Shown here: one piece after another, positions 42,026 through 50,366 of the stretch
How positions within the stretch are numbered: the stretch's first letter is position 1
Layout of the letters: the number at the start of each line of letters is the position of its first letter
Source of the DNA: Rhizobium indicum
Lineage (GTDB): Bacteria > Pseudomonadota > Alphaproteobacteria > Rhizobiales > Rhizobiaceae
NCBI RefSeq assembly: GCF_005862305.2
Contig: NZ_CP054021.1
Location: forward strand, 4,691,501-4,755,500
Direction: 5' to 3'
DNA: 64,000 nt
Program-made: the position numbers and the translations under genes
Notes under the pieces: generated by a model
Seen by the model: only the letters and a program-made list of their open reading frames with translations
The model's database searches: none
What the model was told of the DNA's origin: nothing

Positions 42026-42646
42026 ATGATGAGCGACGAGAGGAAAGAGCAGGAAGACGGCTGGAAGCCCGGGGAAAGGGTGGACAGGCGCGTGCGCGCC
42101 GACGCCAAGCGCAATCTCGATGGGCTGCTTCAGGCGGCATTGACGGTGTTTGCGACCTCCGGCGTCGATGCCCCGGTGCGTGAGATCGCGGAGAAGGCTG
42201 GTGTCGGCATCGGCACCGTTTACCGGCATTTTCCCGAGCGTTCCGACCTCGTCGTCGCCGTCTTCCGCCGCGAAATCGACGCCTGCGCCGACTCTGCGCC
42301 GATCCTTGCCGCCGAATATGCGCCGGGCGAGGCGCTAGCCAGATGGATGCAGCGTTTCGTGGATTTCATCGCGGCCAAGCGCGGGCTTGCGGCGGCCCTG
42401 CACTCCGGCAATCCGGCCTTCGATGCCTTGCCCGCCTACTTCCAGCAGCGGCTGCAGCCGGCCCTTCGCTCGCTTCTCGACGCCGCCGCTGCCGCCGGCG
42501 AGGTCCGCACCGATATCGCCGCCGAGGATCTTTTGAATGCGGCCGCAAGTCTCAGCATGCACGCCTACGCCCAAGGGTCCGAACATGCCCGGCGCATGGT
42601 GTCCCTGCTGGTCGACGGGCTGCGCTACGGCGCCGTACAGCGGTGA
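42026..42646 (+). CDS. TetR/AcrR family repressor
   Basis: 206 residues. The helix-turn-helix lies at residues about 30-75: LLQAALTVFATSGVDAPVRE followed by IAEKAGVGIGTVYRHFPERS. The C-terminal ligand domain is helical, with LARWMQRFVDFIAAKRGLAA. The double operator just upstream implies autorepression and repression of the divergent aldo/keto reductase. ATG at 42026 or the next codon. Confidence 0.85.
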   Translation: MMSDERKEQEDGWKPGERVDRRVRADAKRNLDGLLQAALTVFATSGVDAPVREIAEKAGVGIGTVYRHFPERSDLVVAVFRREIDACADSAPILAAEYAPGEALARWMQRFVDFIAAKRGLAAALHSGNPAFDALPAYFQQRLQPALRSLLDAAAAAGEVRTDIAAEDLLNAAASLSMHAYAQGSEHARRMVSLLVDGLRYGAVQR

Positions 42647-42675
42647 AGCCCCGACAATGAAACGGGCCGTTGTCA

Positions 42676-43329
42676 TCAGGTCCGCATCGACAGCTCGATT
42701 TCCTCTTCGAATGGCGTCGAGAGGTAGCCAGCCGCGGGCGAGCGCACGCGGGCGAGGTATTCCGGGCAGAGGTCGGCATTGTCGGCGACGATGAGGGCGC
42801 CCGGCCTCAGGCGGTCTTCCACCAGTTCCAGAATATCGCGATAGAGCGCCTTGGCTCCGTCGAGGAAGAGCAGGTCGATCGTTTCCGGGAGATCCGTACT
42901 CAGGGTCTCAAGGGCATCGCCTTCACGGATCTCGACGAGGTCGATGAGGCGGCCGGCCGTCAGGTTGGCGCGGGCGCGGGCCAGCTTCGACGGCTCGAAC
43001 TCGCTGGTGATCAGCCGGCCGCCGCCATTGTCGCGCAGCGCGGCTGCGAGATGGAGGGTCGAGATGCCGAAGGATGTGCCGAATTCGACGATCGTTCGTG
43101 CGCGGCTGCTTCGCGCCAGCATGTAGAGCAGCACGCCGGCCTCTCTGGAGACGGGAAGCCAAAGATCCTTCAGGCGCCCGTAAAGGTCGAGATATTCGGT
43201 CTTGCTGCCGATCAGGCGCATCCGCTCATCGCCTGACAGCCCCGACATTGCAGGGCTTGTCGCCGTATCAGCCTCCTCGAACAGGCCGTCGAGCAGGGGC
43301 GCCAGCGGGGCGGTGGTCAATGTTGTCAT
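42676..43329 (-). CDS. O-methyltransferase (caffeoyl-CoA/catechol type)
   Basis: 217 residues from the ATG preceded by GGAGA. The SAM domain shows ARTIVEFGTSFGISTLHLAA (motif I near residue 80), GRLITSEFEPSKLARARANL, IEIREG-like segment and DLLFLDGAKALYRDILELVE with the metal/catalytic Asp. This is the class I O-methyltransferase family 3 (catechol or caffeoyl-CoA O-methyltransferase-like). It diverges from a TetR regulator at 43417, which probably controls it. Confidence 0.82.
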   Translation of the reverse strand: MTTLTTAPLAPLLDGLFEEADTATSPAMSGLSGDERMRLIGSKTEYLDLYGRLKDLWLPVSREAGVLLYMLARSSRARTIVEFGTSFGISTLHLAAALRDNGGGRLITSEFEPSKLARARANLTAGRLIDLVEIREGDALETLSTDLPETIDLLFLDGAKALYRDILELVEDRLRPGALIVADNADLCPEYLARVRSPAAGYLSTPFEEEIELSMRT

Positions 43330-43416
43330 GTAAAATCTCCTTGTGACAGGTTCTTGTGTCGAGTGGAAAATACGAGTAATTCGTCGCATCTGCTATTCGC
43401 ATTGCGTAGCGCTGCC

Positions 43417-44061
43417 ATGACCGAACGTCCAAGAGCCCGGATTTCCTCACGAAAACAGCCCAAACAGGCCCGTTCGGCAGAGCTCGTGGCGGCGATCCTG
43501 GATGCCGCTGCTCAGGTTTTGGCGCGGGAAGGCGCCCAGCGCTTCACGACGGCGCGGGTGGCCGAAAGGGCCGGCGTCAGCATCGGATCGCTGTACCAAT
43601 ATTTCCCCAACAAGGCGGCGATCCTCTTTCGGCTGCAAAGCGACGAATGGCGGCAGACGACGGACATGCTCGGCGGCATCCTTGCCGATGCGCAAAGGCC
43701 GGCGCTCGAAAGGCTGCGCCGCCTCGTTCATGCCTTCCTCCGCTCGGAATGCGAGGAGGCGGCGATGCGCGTGGCGCTCCATGATGCCGCGCCTCTTTAT
43801 CGCGACGCACCGGAGGCACAGGCGGCGAGGGCATCGGGAGACCGCATCGTCGATGTGTTCATGCAGGAAGTGCTGCCTTGCGCGACGGAGGCGACCCGGG
43901 CACTTGCGGGCGATTTGATCACTACGACGCTTGGCACTGTGGGCAAGCAATTCTCGGAGGCTCCGCGGAGCCCTGCCGAGATCGACGCCTATGCCGACGC
44001 CATGGCCGACATGTTTTGCGCCTACCTCGAACGGCTTCGGTCTGGCCGGGGCGGGGCATAA
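43417..44061 (+). CDS. TetR/AcrR family regulator
   Basis: 214 residues. Basic N-terminus (RPRARISSRKQPKQARS), then the DNA-binding helices LVAAILDAAAQVLAREGAQR and VAERAGVSIGSLYQYFPNKA at residues about 20-65. The C-terminal domain includes LERLRRLVHAFLRSECEEAA. No clear ribosome-binding site at the ATG; a GTG 21 codons earlier is possible. An imperfect site ACGA-GTAAT-TCGT (43372-43384) lies between it and the methyltransferase and may be its operator. Confidence 0.82.
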   Translation: MTERPRARISSRKQPKQARSAELVAAILDAAAQVLAREGAQRFTTARVAERAGVSIGSLYQYFPNKAAILFRLQSDEWRQTTDMLGGILADAQRPALERLRRLVHAFLRSECEEAAMRVALHDAAPLYRDAPEAQAARASGDRIVDVFMQEVLPCATEATRALAGDLITTTLGTVGKQFSEAPRSPAEIDAYADAMADMFCAYLERLRSGRGGA

Positions 44062-44090
44062 CGTTCCCGGCTGCGCAACCTGGCTTGCTC

Positions 44091-44257
44091 CTTCTTCTCC
44101 CCTGCGGGGAGAAGGTGGCCCGAAGGGTCGGATGAGGGGGCTGCACGGGATGCCCTTCACGATTGCCCTTCGCTTACGCTCAGCGCATTCGCGGCTTTGC
44201 CGCTCAACCCCCTGCCGGCACCTTCTCCCGCCGGGGAGAAGAGGCATGCGGCGACGC
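44091..44257. repeat. Pair of inverted rhizobial hairpin elements
   Basis: CTTCTCCCC-TGC-GGGGAGAAG (44094-44114) continues with the common GGTGGCCCGAAGGGTCGGATG tail. A second element in opposite orientation, CACCTTCTCCCGCCGGGGAG, lies at 44219-44241. Together they occupy most of the gap between the TetR gene and the small gene at 44320. Confidence 0.6.
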
Positions 44258-44319
44258 CTCACCCTTCGGCAAGCGCATCCTCACATCTGTCGTGGGTTTC
44301 GATGGATGGATGTCGGGTC

Positions 44320-44523
44320 CTACCGCTCGTCCAGTTGCTTCGACAGTTCGGCAAAAAGCCTGTCGCAGTCGGTGTTCATCTGGACGAGATCGACGGCGAC
44401 AGTGATGGCGTGGCGTCCTTCGATGCTGTCGATGTCGAGCTTCCTCTCGCAGCACCATTGCCGAACGGCATCGGTGACGATGGTAATTTCATCATCGTTG
44501 AGCGAGATGAGCGACAGGAGCAT
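44320..44523 (-). CDS. Hypothetical protein, 67 aa
   Basis: Start at the ATG with GGAGG about 8 bases upstream (MLLSLISLNDDEITIVTDAV); a longer frame to 44568 lacks such a site. The sequence continues with RQWCCERKLDIDSIEGRHAI and ends AELSKQLDER. It has two adjacent Cys and an amphipathic C-terminal helix. Small conserved rhizobial proteins look like this, but I cannot name the family. Stand-alone. Confidence 0.65.
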   Translation of the reverse strand: MLLSLISLNDDEITIVTDAVRQWCCERKLDIDSIEGRHAITVAVDLVQMNTDCDRLFAELSKQLDER

Positions 44524-44677
44524 CTTCGTACCCTCCATGAAGCGGCAAGAGCACCTATAGTCTCTCAAGCGGTCGTGTCGATGATCCGATGGCGTTTACT
44601 CTACGCCCATTCCACAGCAATACCACGGCCATTTTGACACGGTTTGGTGACAGCCGAACGATCCCGACAGGCGGCCG

Positions 44678-44800
44678 TCAGAGCGGTACCTGCCAGGATT
44701 GCTTGATCTTCTGCATCGGGATTTCCGTCTTGATGTTGCGGACGCCTTCAATGCGGCCGAGGTGTTCCATCTGGAAGCGCCTAAGATATCGACCGGGCTC
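44678..44800 (-). pseudogene. C-terminal remnant of an Lrp/AsnC regulator
   Basis: On the minus strand, ahead of a stop at 44680-44678, the frame reads RYLRRFQMEHLGRIEGVRNI followed by KTEIPMQKIKQSWQVPL. That is the characteristic end of Lrp/AsnC proteins. The DNA-binding part is absent: upstream lies the end of the RibD-like reductase gene. A leftover of a deletion or replacement. Confidence 0.65.
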
Positions 44801-44802
44801 GT

Positions 44803-45444
44803 TTATTTCGCCAGCACGATATGCGTGGCGTGTTCGGTTGCGACATGCTCGGCGACGCGGAAGCCGAGGGCCGGGAGGTCGATGCCTGTGAACATTGCTT
44901 CGCCCTTGCCGAGGACGACGGGGGAGATGGCGAAATGCAGTTCGTCGATCAGGCCGGCCTGCAGATACTGACGGACGGTGCTGACGCCGCCGCCGATTTT
45001 CACATCCTTGCCGCCGGCCGCAGCCTTCGCCTTGTCAAGCGCTTCCTCGACGCCGCCGGTAATGAAGTGAAACGTCGTGCCGCCTTCCATGACGATGGGT
45101 TCGCGGGGATAATGCGTCAGGATATAGGTCGGCGCGTGATAGGGCGGGTTCGGTCCCCACCAGCCCTTCCAGGCATCATCCGGCCAATCGCCGCGGATAG
45201 GGCCGAACATGTTGCGTCCGAGAATGAAGGCGCCGAAATTCGCCATGCCGCGGGCCGCATAACCCTCGTCGACGCCTTCAGAACCGCCGTCCTTTCCGAT
45301 CATCGCGCGGAAGGTGCGGGTACGGAAAAACCATTCGAACATCTCCGTTCCCCGCTTGCCCAGCGGATCGTTCATGCTTTGCTCCGGCCCGGCGCCGAAA
45401 CCATCCACGGAAAGGGAAAATGCTGCGACACGCACCTTGGACAT
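44803..45444 (-). CDS. RibD C-terminal/dihydrofolate reductase-fold protein
   Basis: 213 residues, GGAGAG before the ATG. The DHFR-like fold is seen in VRVAAFSLSVDGFGAG at the start, ANFGAFILGRNMFGP, TYILTHYPREPIVMEGG, and the NADP-binding turn VKIGGGVSTVRQYLQAGLID. Members reduce pteridine- or riboflavin-like compounds or are of unknown role. It diverges from an HxlR regulator; an inverted repeat between them is a likely operator. Confidence 0.8.
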   Translation of the reverse strand: MSKVRVAAFSLSVDGFGAGPEQSMNDPLGKRGTEMFEWFFRTRTFRAMIGKDGGSEGVDEGYAARGMANFGAFILGRNMFGPIRGDWPDDAWKGWWGPNPPYHAPTYILTHYPREPIVMEGGTTFHFITGGVEEALDKAKAAAGGKDVKIGGGVSTVRQYLQAGLIDELHFAISPVVLGKGEAMFTGIDLPALGFRVAEHVATEHATHIVLAK

Positions 45445-45473
45445 GCTGCTCTCCTCCATCTGATTGCGGATCG

Positions 45474-45520
45474 AAACTAGTTGCGTTGTCGCATAAGTGA
45501 TCCTATATTGCAACCAGTTT
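45474..45520. promoter_or_regulatory. Probable HxlR operator
   Basis: AAACTAGTTGC (45474-45484) and GCAACCAGTTT (45510-45520) form an inverted repeat with one mismatch, arms 25 bases apart, in the divergent promoter of the RibD-like reductase and HxlR genes. Confidence 0.5.
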
Positions 45521-45534
45521 TAAGGAGAGAATTC

Positions 45535-46056
45535 GTGGATATTGAACTGCGGTCGGGCTGCCCGATCAACCTGACGATGGAAGTGCTGGGCGATCGGTGG
45601 AGCCTCATCATCATCAGGGACATCATGTTCGGCAACCGCCGCCATTTCCGCGATCTCCTAACCCATTCGGAAGAGGGGATTGCCTCCAACATTCTGGCCG
45701 CCAGGCTGAAGCGTCTGCTCTCGCTCGGATTCATCAGCAAGCGGGACGACCCCAGCCACAGCCAGAAAGCGATCTACAGCCTGGCGGAGCCAGCGATCCA
45801 GCTCGTGCCCGTCTTTGCCATGATCGGCGCCTGGGGACGACGGCATCTGCCTGTGAGCGAGGAGTTGAGCATTCGCGCGCAGCTTCTCGAAGAAGGCGGG
45901 TCGCCGCTGTGGGGCGAGTTCATGGAGGATCTCCGGCAGATCCACATCGTCGATCCGATCGGTGGCGCCAACGGTACATGCACCTCACCCGTACTGGCCA
46001 AGCTGACGGCTGCGTTCCTCGAGGTCCGCGCGAGATCGTTGTCGCAGGCATCCTGA
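45535..46056 (+). CDS. HxlR-type winged-helix regulator
   Basis: 173 residues from the GTG, which has AAGGAGA 6 bases upstream. The HxlR domain covers residues about 8-100: CPINLTMEVLGDRWSLIIIR, then FRDLLTHSEEGIASNILAAR and LLSLGFISKRDDPSHSQKAI. The conserved Cys near the N-terminus (SGCPINL) is the redox or electrophile-sensing residue in related YodB/HypR proteins. Likely represses the divergent reductase. Confidence 0.83.
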   Translation: MDIELRSGCPINLTMEVLGDRWSLIIIRDIMFGNRRHFRDLLTHSEEGIASNILAARLKRLLSLGFISKRDDPSHSQKAIYSLAEPAIQLVPVFAMIGAWGRRHLPVSEELSIRAQLLEEGGSPLWGEFMEDLRQIHIVDPIGGANGTCTSPVLAKLTAAFLEVRARSLSQAS

Positions 46057-46081
46057 ATATACAGGAAAGTAGTCGGCCCGA

Positions 46082-46885
46082 TCAGCCGCCGGCACCCTGG
46101 TATTTGCCGGTGGCGTAGCGCCAGTGAACGATTGCTATCAACACCCAGATTGGACCGGCCACAAGGGATGCAAGCCCGGCCCAGTCCCCGAGGCTCGGGA
46201 TGGGCTTGCCGAGCAGGGCGCCGACGGGGACAGAACTGGTGAGGGCCAGCGGGACCGCGGTGATGAGGATGGTCTGGATGCCGCCGGGGAAAATGTTGAG
46301 CGGGTAGCGCGTCAAATCCCAAAAGCCGAAGAAGATCGAGAACAGGTGGTTGGAGCGCACCCAGATCAGCGCCGTAGCGCCGATCATGGTAATGAGGGCA
46401 GCGGTCAGCAGCGTCGCGCTGATGAGCGCGGCAATAAGGAACGAGGCGGACCAGACCGACCAGACGAAGTCGACGGACAGAACGGCCCAGCCCATCAGCG
46501 CCACCGCGAGGATAACGTGGCCGGTATAGCCGATATTGAGGCCGGAAAAGACCAGATAGGCCCAAGGGCTGAAAGGCTTGACCAACAGTGTGTCGAAAGT
46601 GCCGAGCCGCACCAGTTCTTCGAGGTCGCGCAATTGCACGAAACTCATGGCAGCACCCAGCGAATAAGCTAGCAGTTGGAAACTAAAGAGCAGGGCAAGC
46701 TCCGGCCAGGTCCAGCCTCCGAGCGTGTCGAAGCGGGCGAGCAGGATGCCGATGGTGGCGAAGACGCTGCCATAGGAAAGGATCTGCGCAAGACGGTCGA
46801 GCCAGAAAGCGCCGCAATATTCCATCTGGGAGCGGACATGCATTCGGACCAGCAGCGGAAGGACGCGTAGGTGATGAATGAGCAC
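46082..46885 (-). CDS. ABC-2 type exporter membrane subunit (second)
   Basis: 267 residues from the GTG that follows GGGAGG, 2 bases after the stop of the first permease. About six membrane segments; conserved DUF990-type features are ELALLFSFQLLAYSLGAAMS, GTFDTLLVKPFSPWAYLVFS and FGFWDLTRYPLNIFPGGIQT. It pairs with the permease at 46888 and the ATPase at 47685 to form a heteromeric exporter. Cargo unknown; homologues move sugars, lipids or peptides. Confidence 0.82.
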   Translation of the reverse strand: MLIHHLRVLPLLVRMHVRSQMEYCGAFWLDRLAQILSYGSVFATIGILLARFDTLGGWTWPELALLFSFQLLAYSLGAAMSFVQLRDLEELVRLGTFDTLLVKPFSPWAYLVFSGLNIGYTGHVILAVALMGWAVLSVDFVWSVWSASFLIAALISATLLTAALITMIGATALIWVRSNHLFSIFFGFWDLTRYPLNIFPGGIQTILITAVPLALTSSVPVGALLGKPIPSLGDWAGLASLVAGPIWVLIAIVHWRYATGKYQGAGG

Positions 46886-46887
46886 GA

Positions 46888-47688
46888 TCAACCTCCCTGC
46901 ACGGTAATGCGGCCGGAGGCACAGCGCCACAGCCAGAGGACGCCGGTAAGGAACAACGCGGCCCAGGCAAGGCCCAGGCCGAAATGGAGCCAGACATCGG
47001 CCGTGGAAAGCCTGCCGAGATAGACCGCATTGGGATAATAGACCACCCAGGCGAAGGGCAGGTGGCGGGCAATCGTGGCCAGCGGTTCGGGGAAGAACCA
47101 GAACGGTATCAGCAGGCCCGAGAACAATTGCAGCAGGGCGCCCAGGATCCAGTCCAGCGAGAAACTTGTCATCAGCCAGAAGGCGACGAGGCCGAAGAGC
47201 GCCGACATCAGGAACAGCAGCGTAAAGGATAGCGCCCAGAAGGCGATGAACATCAGGCCATCGAATAGGCTTGCCGGCGGCAGCATGCCGTAAAACAACG
47301 CGGTGAAGGCGATGGTCGGAATGACCTGGGTCATCAGGCGATAGCCGAAGCTGCCGCATTCGTTGGCGAAGAGATAGAGCGGATAGGACAAGGGCTTGAG
47401 CAGCCAGACCGCGATATCGCCTGTCTTCAGCGACCGGCCGATCTCGCCGATGATCCTTTCAGGGCGGGTTGCGCCCAACACAGCGCCGCCGAGCAGGGCA
47501 TAGGTCACCATCTGCTGCAGGGAAACGCCGTCGACCACGATTGCGCTGACGCCGGCATAGGCCGCCTGCCAGATGGCGACACGCGCGAAGACCTGCACGA
47601 GTTTGCCGAAGATATTGGCCCATACTTCGTTGCGGTAGGCGAGTTGCGAGTGGAAGGAACTGCGCGCGAAGGCGAAATAGGCGCTCAT
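46888..47688 (-). CDS. ABC-2 type exporter membrane subunit (first)
   Basis: 266 residues with six hydrophobic segments. Family marks: ARSSFHSQLAYRNEVWANIF, EIGRSLKTGDIAVWLLKPLS and LLQLFSGLLIPFWFFPEPLA. Its ATG overlaps the ATPase stop by four bases (ATGA). The two permeases share the LLxKPxS motif, so they are paralogous subunits. Confidence 0.82.
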   Translation of the reverse strand: MSAYFAFARSSFHSQLAYRNEVWANIFGKLVQVFARVAIWQAAYAGVSAIVVDGVSLQQMVTYALLGGAVLGATRPERIIGEIGRSLKTGDIAVWLLKPLSYPLYLFANECGSFGYRLMTQVIPTIAFTALFYGMLPPASLFDGLMFIAFWALSFTLLFLMSALFGLVAFWLMTSFSLDWILGALLQLFSGLLIPFWFFPEPLATIARHLPFAWVVYYPNAVYLGRLSTADVWLHFGLGLAWAALFLTGVLWLWRCASGRITVQGG

Positions 47689-48686
47689 GATGCCCGGGCC
47701 TTGGCATTGCGGCCCTGGTAGAAGGTGCGGATGACCTCTTCGATGTCAGGTTCCTGCAGCGCCACATCCTTGAGATCGCGCCCGTTGCCGACCTCCGACA
47801 GGATCGCGACCAGCGAGATGTCTTCACGCTCGATGAGATAATTCTTGCGCAAACCCTCGTCGCTGACGAGGACCGCGGTGCGCAATGGCAGCGGTCCAGG
47901 GTCGCTGGCAAATTCGAGTGTCAGCCGCCGGGCCGAGCCCAATGCCGCGCGCAGGCTCTTCAACTCACCGTCGAAGATGAGCCTGCTATGATCGACCATA
48001 ATCAGCCGTGGGCAGATGGTTTCGATGTCCTGCAGGTCATGGGTGGTGAGGATGATGGTGACGCCGCGCTCACGGTTGATCTCGGCGAGAAAACGCCGCA
48101 CGGCATCCTTGGCGACCACATCAAGACCTATGGTCGGTTCGTCTAGAAAGAGGATATTGGGGTCGTGCAGCAGTGACATGACGATCTCGGCGCGCATGCG
48201 CTGGCCGAGGCTGAGCTGGCGCACTGCGCGGTCGAGAAAGGGCGTCAAGTCGAGCAATTCGCTGAAGCGCCGGAGATTATCCGCATAACGGGCGACGGGG
48301 ATGTCGTAGATGCGCTGATGCAGGGTAAAACTGTCGACCAGCGGCAGGTCCCACCACAGCTGGCTGCGCTGGCCGAAAACGACGCCGATCTCGCGGGCAT
48401 TGTCCATCCGCCGCAGATGTGGTGTCCGGTCGAGGACCGAGAGCGTGCCGTCGCTCGGCACCAGGATGCCGGTCATCATCTTGATCATCGTCGATTTGCC
48501 GGCGCCATTCGGGCCGAGATAGCCAACGGCTTCGCCCGCCGCGATGTCGAAACCGATGTCGGAAACGGCTAGAACTTCCGTATATTCGTTGGTCACCAAC
48601 GTCTTCAGTGCGCCCAGCAGGCCCGGAAATCTCTTGTGCTGCCGGAAGCGTTTGCTGACGCCCCGCGCCTCGATCAAAGCCGTCAT
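47685..48686 (-). CDS. ABC-2 type exporter ATPase
   Basis: 333 residues; GAGGAAA precedes the ATG. Walker A is YLGPNGAGKST, the Q-loop lies in GVVFGQRSQLWWDLP, the signature reads LSLGQRMRAEIVMSLLHDP, Walker B is ILFLDEPTIGLD, and the H-loop sits in LTTHDLQDIE. A C-terminal accessory region of about 90 residues follows. First gene of a three-gene operon with overlapping or nearly abutting starts. Confidence 0.88.
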   Translation of the reverse strand: MTALIEARGVSKRFRQHKRFPGLLGALKTLVTNEYTEVLAVSDIGFDIAAGEAVGYLGPNGAGKSTMIKMMTGILVPSDGTLSVLDRTPHLRRMDNAREIGVVFGQRSQLWWDLPLVDSFTLHQRIYDIPVARYADNLRRFSELLDLTPFLDRAVRQLSLGQRMRAEIVMSLLHDPNILFLDEPTIGLDVVAKDAVRRFLAEINRERGVTIILTTHDLQDIETICPRLIMVDHSRLIFDGELKSLRAALGSARRLTLEFASDPGPLPLRTAVLVSDEGLRKNYLIEREDISLVAILSEVGNGRDLKDVALQEPDIEEVIRTFYQGRNAKARAS

Positions 48687-48848
48687 GTGTATTTCCTCGG
48701 GGATGATTCCAGCCGATTCGGCAGAGCATCCAGGCTAACGCGAGGCTCGGCCAGTTCAAGCAAAAGTCGCTTTTTGGGGCGTTACTCAATCGCGCCTAGG
48801 CTAGCCTTTTGCGTTGACAGCCATGATCAATCGATTCCTGTTGGGGTC

Positions 48849-49391
48849 ATGAAGATTCTCGCAATATCCGGCAGCGCCCGGCGCAATTCCACCAATACCG
48901 CCATGCTGCAGGCTGTCCGCGCCGTTGCGCCAAGTGAGATCGAGGTTTCGATCTTCGACGGCGTCGGGCGGTTGCCGGTATTCTCGCCGGATCTCGAGGG
49001 AGAGCATCTGCCGGAGGTGGTGTGGGATTTCATCGATGCGATCGCCAAGAGCGACGGGGTGATCATTGCCAGCCCGGAATATGTTCGATCCATCCCCGGC
49101 GGCCTCAAGAATGCGATCGATTGGCTCGTGTCGAGAGATGAGATCGTCCATAAGCCGATCGCCCTGCTGCACGCATCGCATCGAGGCGACGACATGCTGG
49201 CCGGTCTTCGAAAGATCCTTGAGACCATCACCGACCGGTTCGCGGGCGATATCTTCCTCCAGCTTCCTCTGATGAAACTGGAACCGGCCGAAGTGTTCAG
49301 GACCGTCGAAACAGCGGAGAACCGCTCCAAGGTGCAAGCCTATCTTCAGGCGTTCTCGGCCCATTGGATGGCAGACACTAAGACCGCCTGA
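48849..49391 (+). CDS. NADPH-dependent FMN reductase-like flavoprotein
   Basis: 180 residues starting MKILAISGSARRNSTNTAML, the phosphate-binding loop of the flavodoxin-like FMN reductase family (GSxRxxSxN). Further marks are DGVIIASPEYVRSIPGGLKN (the SPEY.GSxP.x.LKN pattern) and AIDWLVS. Reduces quinones, azo compounds or chromate in characterised members. It diverges from the ABC operon. Confidence 0.83.
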   Translation: MKILAISGSARRNSTNTAMLQAVRAVAPSEIEVSIFDGVGRLPVFSPDLEGEHLPEVVWDFIDAIAKSDGVIIASPEYVRSIPGGLKNAIDWLVSRDEIVHKPIALLHASHRGDDMLAGLRKILETITDRFAGDIFLQLPLMKLEPAEVFRTVETAENRSKVQAYLQAFSAHWMADTKTA

Positions 49392-49406
49392 GATTCGCTC
49401 ACTCTA

Positions 49407-49553
49407 TCATCGGACATCCATCAGCAGGCCGTTCTCGAATGTCGTCTTTTCGTGAAGCGTGTGCAGAATGACGAGCGGGGCAGCGAGCAGCGCGGCAAGG
49501 ATGAAGGCGGAGAGGAAGTGTCTTGTCAGGAGACGAAGGATAGGTCGGATCAT
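49407..49553 (-). CDS. Small membrane peptide, 48 aa
   Basis: ATG at 49553 with GGAG 7 bases upstream. The product reads MIRPILRLLTRHFLSAFILA, then ALLAAPLVILHTLHEK and a polar end NGLLMDVR. One amphipathic N-terminal segment is followed by one membrane helix. It lies back to back with a two-component system (response regulator start 142 bases away), so it may be a regulated target or a modulator, as small membrane peptides near sensor kinases often are. No family recognised. Confidence 0.5.
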   Translation of the reverse strand: MIRPILRLLTRHFLSAFILAALLAAPLVILHTLHEKTTFENGLLMDVR

Positions 49554-49694
49554 TCTTGATCTCCAGCTGCTGCGGATATTCTTTGTGCTGGACCTCAACA
49601 ATTGCGGCAGCATGACCGGCTGCCTTGCAAGCTCCGCAATGCTGCCGCAACCCTTGTGGCAGACAGAAGGGGTGAGCGAGACAATGGACGGGCG

Positions 49695-50366
49695 ATGCGG
49701 ATACTGCTGATAGAGGATGAGAGGGAGCTGGCCGAGGCGCTGTCGGCCGCACTCGGCAAACATGGGATCGTCACCGATCACACGATGCATCTGGCAGACG
49801 TCGTCGAGTTGACGCGGCAGAATGGCTACGATGCGATTCTGCTCGACCGGCGCCTGCCCGACGGAGAGGGGCTGACCTTCATTCCCGAGCTCAGGCGGAC
49901 GGGCAAGGATACGCCGATCATCGTGCTGACGGCGCTGAACGAGCCGAGGCAGCGGATCGAAGGCCTCGACCTCGGGGCCGACGACTATCTCGGCAAGCCA
50001 TTCCTGGTCGAGGAGTTGATGGCGCGGCTGAGGGCCGTGCTGCGGCGATCGCCTGAACTGGCCGAACTTAAGATCACGGCCGGGCGAATGGTGATCGACC
50101 CGCTGCATCTCAGCGTCACCGTCGATGCCGTGCCGCTCGATCTGCCCCGGCGCGAACTTCTGGTGCTGGCGGCACTCGCAAGGCGCAAAGAGAAGACGGT
50201 GCTGCGCTCGACGCTGGAGGCGGCGGTTTATAACTACGAGGAGGAAATCCAGTCGAATGCGCTCGACGCGCATATTTCACGGTTGCGCAAGCGGCTGATC
50301 GATGCCGGCGCGGGTGTTGCGATCCACAATATCCGCGGTGTCGGCTATCTCATGAAGGAAGAGTGA
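49695..50366 (+). CDS. OmpR/PhoB-type response regulator
   Basis: 223 residues. Receiver domain: acidic pocket IEDERE near residue 8, phospho-acceptor Asp in ILLDRRLPDGEG (about 51), Thr in IIVLTALNEP and Lys in YLGKPFLVEEL (about 102). C-terminal winged helix with LPRRELLVLAALARRKEKTV and the wing SNALDAHISRLRKRLIDAGA. TctD/QseB-like. Followed immediately by its kinase. Confidence 0.87.
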   Translation: MRILLIEDERELAEALSAALGKHGIVTDHTMHLADVVELTRQNGYDAILLDRRLPDGEGLTFIPELRRTGKDTPIIVLTALNEPRQRIEGLDLGADDYLGKPFLVEELMARLRAVLRRSPELAELKITAGRMVIDPLHLSVTVDAVPLDLPRRELLVLAALARRKEKTVLRSTLEAAVYNYEEEIQSNALDAHISRLRKRLIDAGAGVAIHNIRGVGYLMKEE

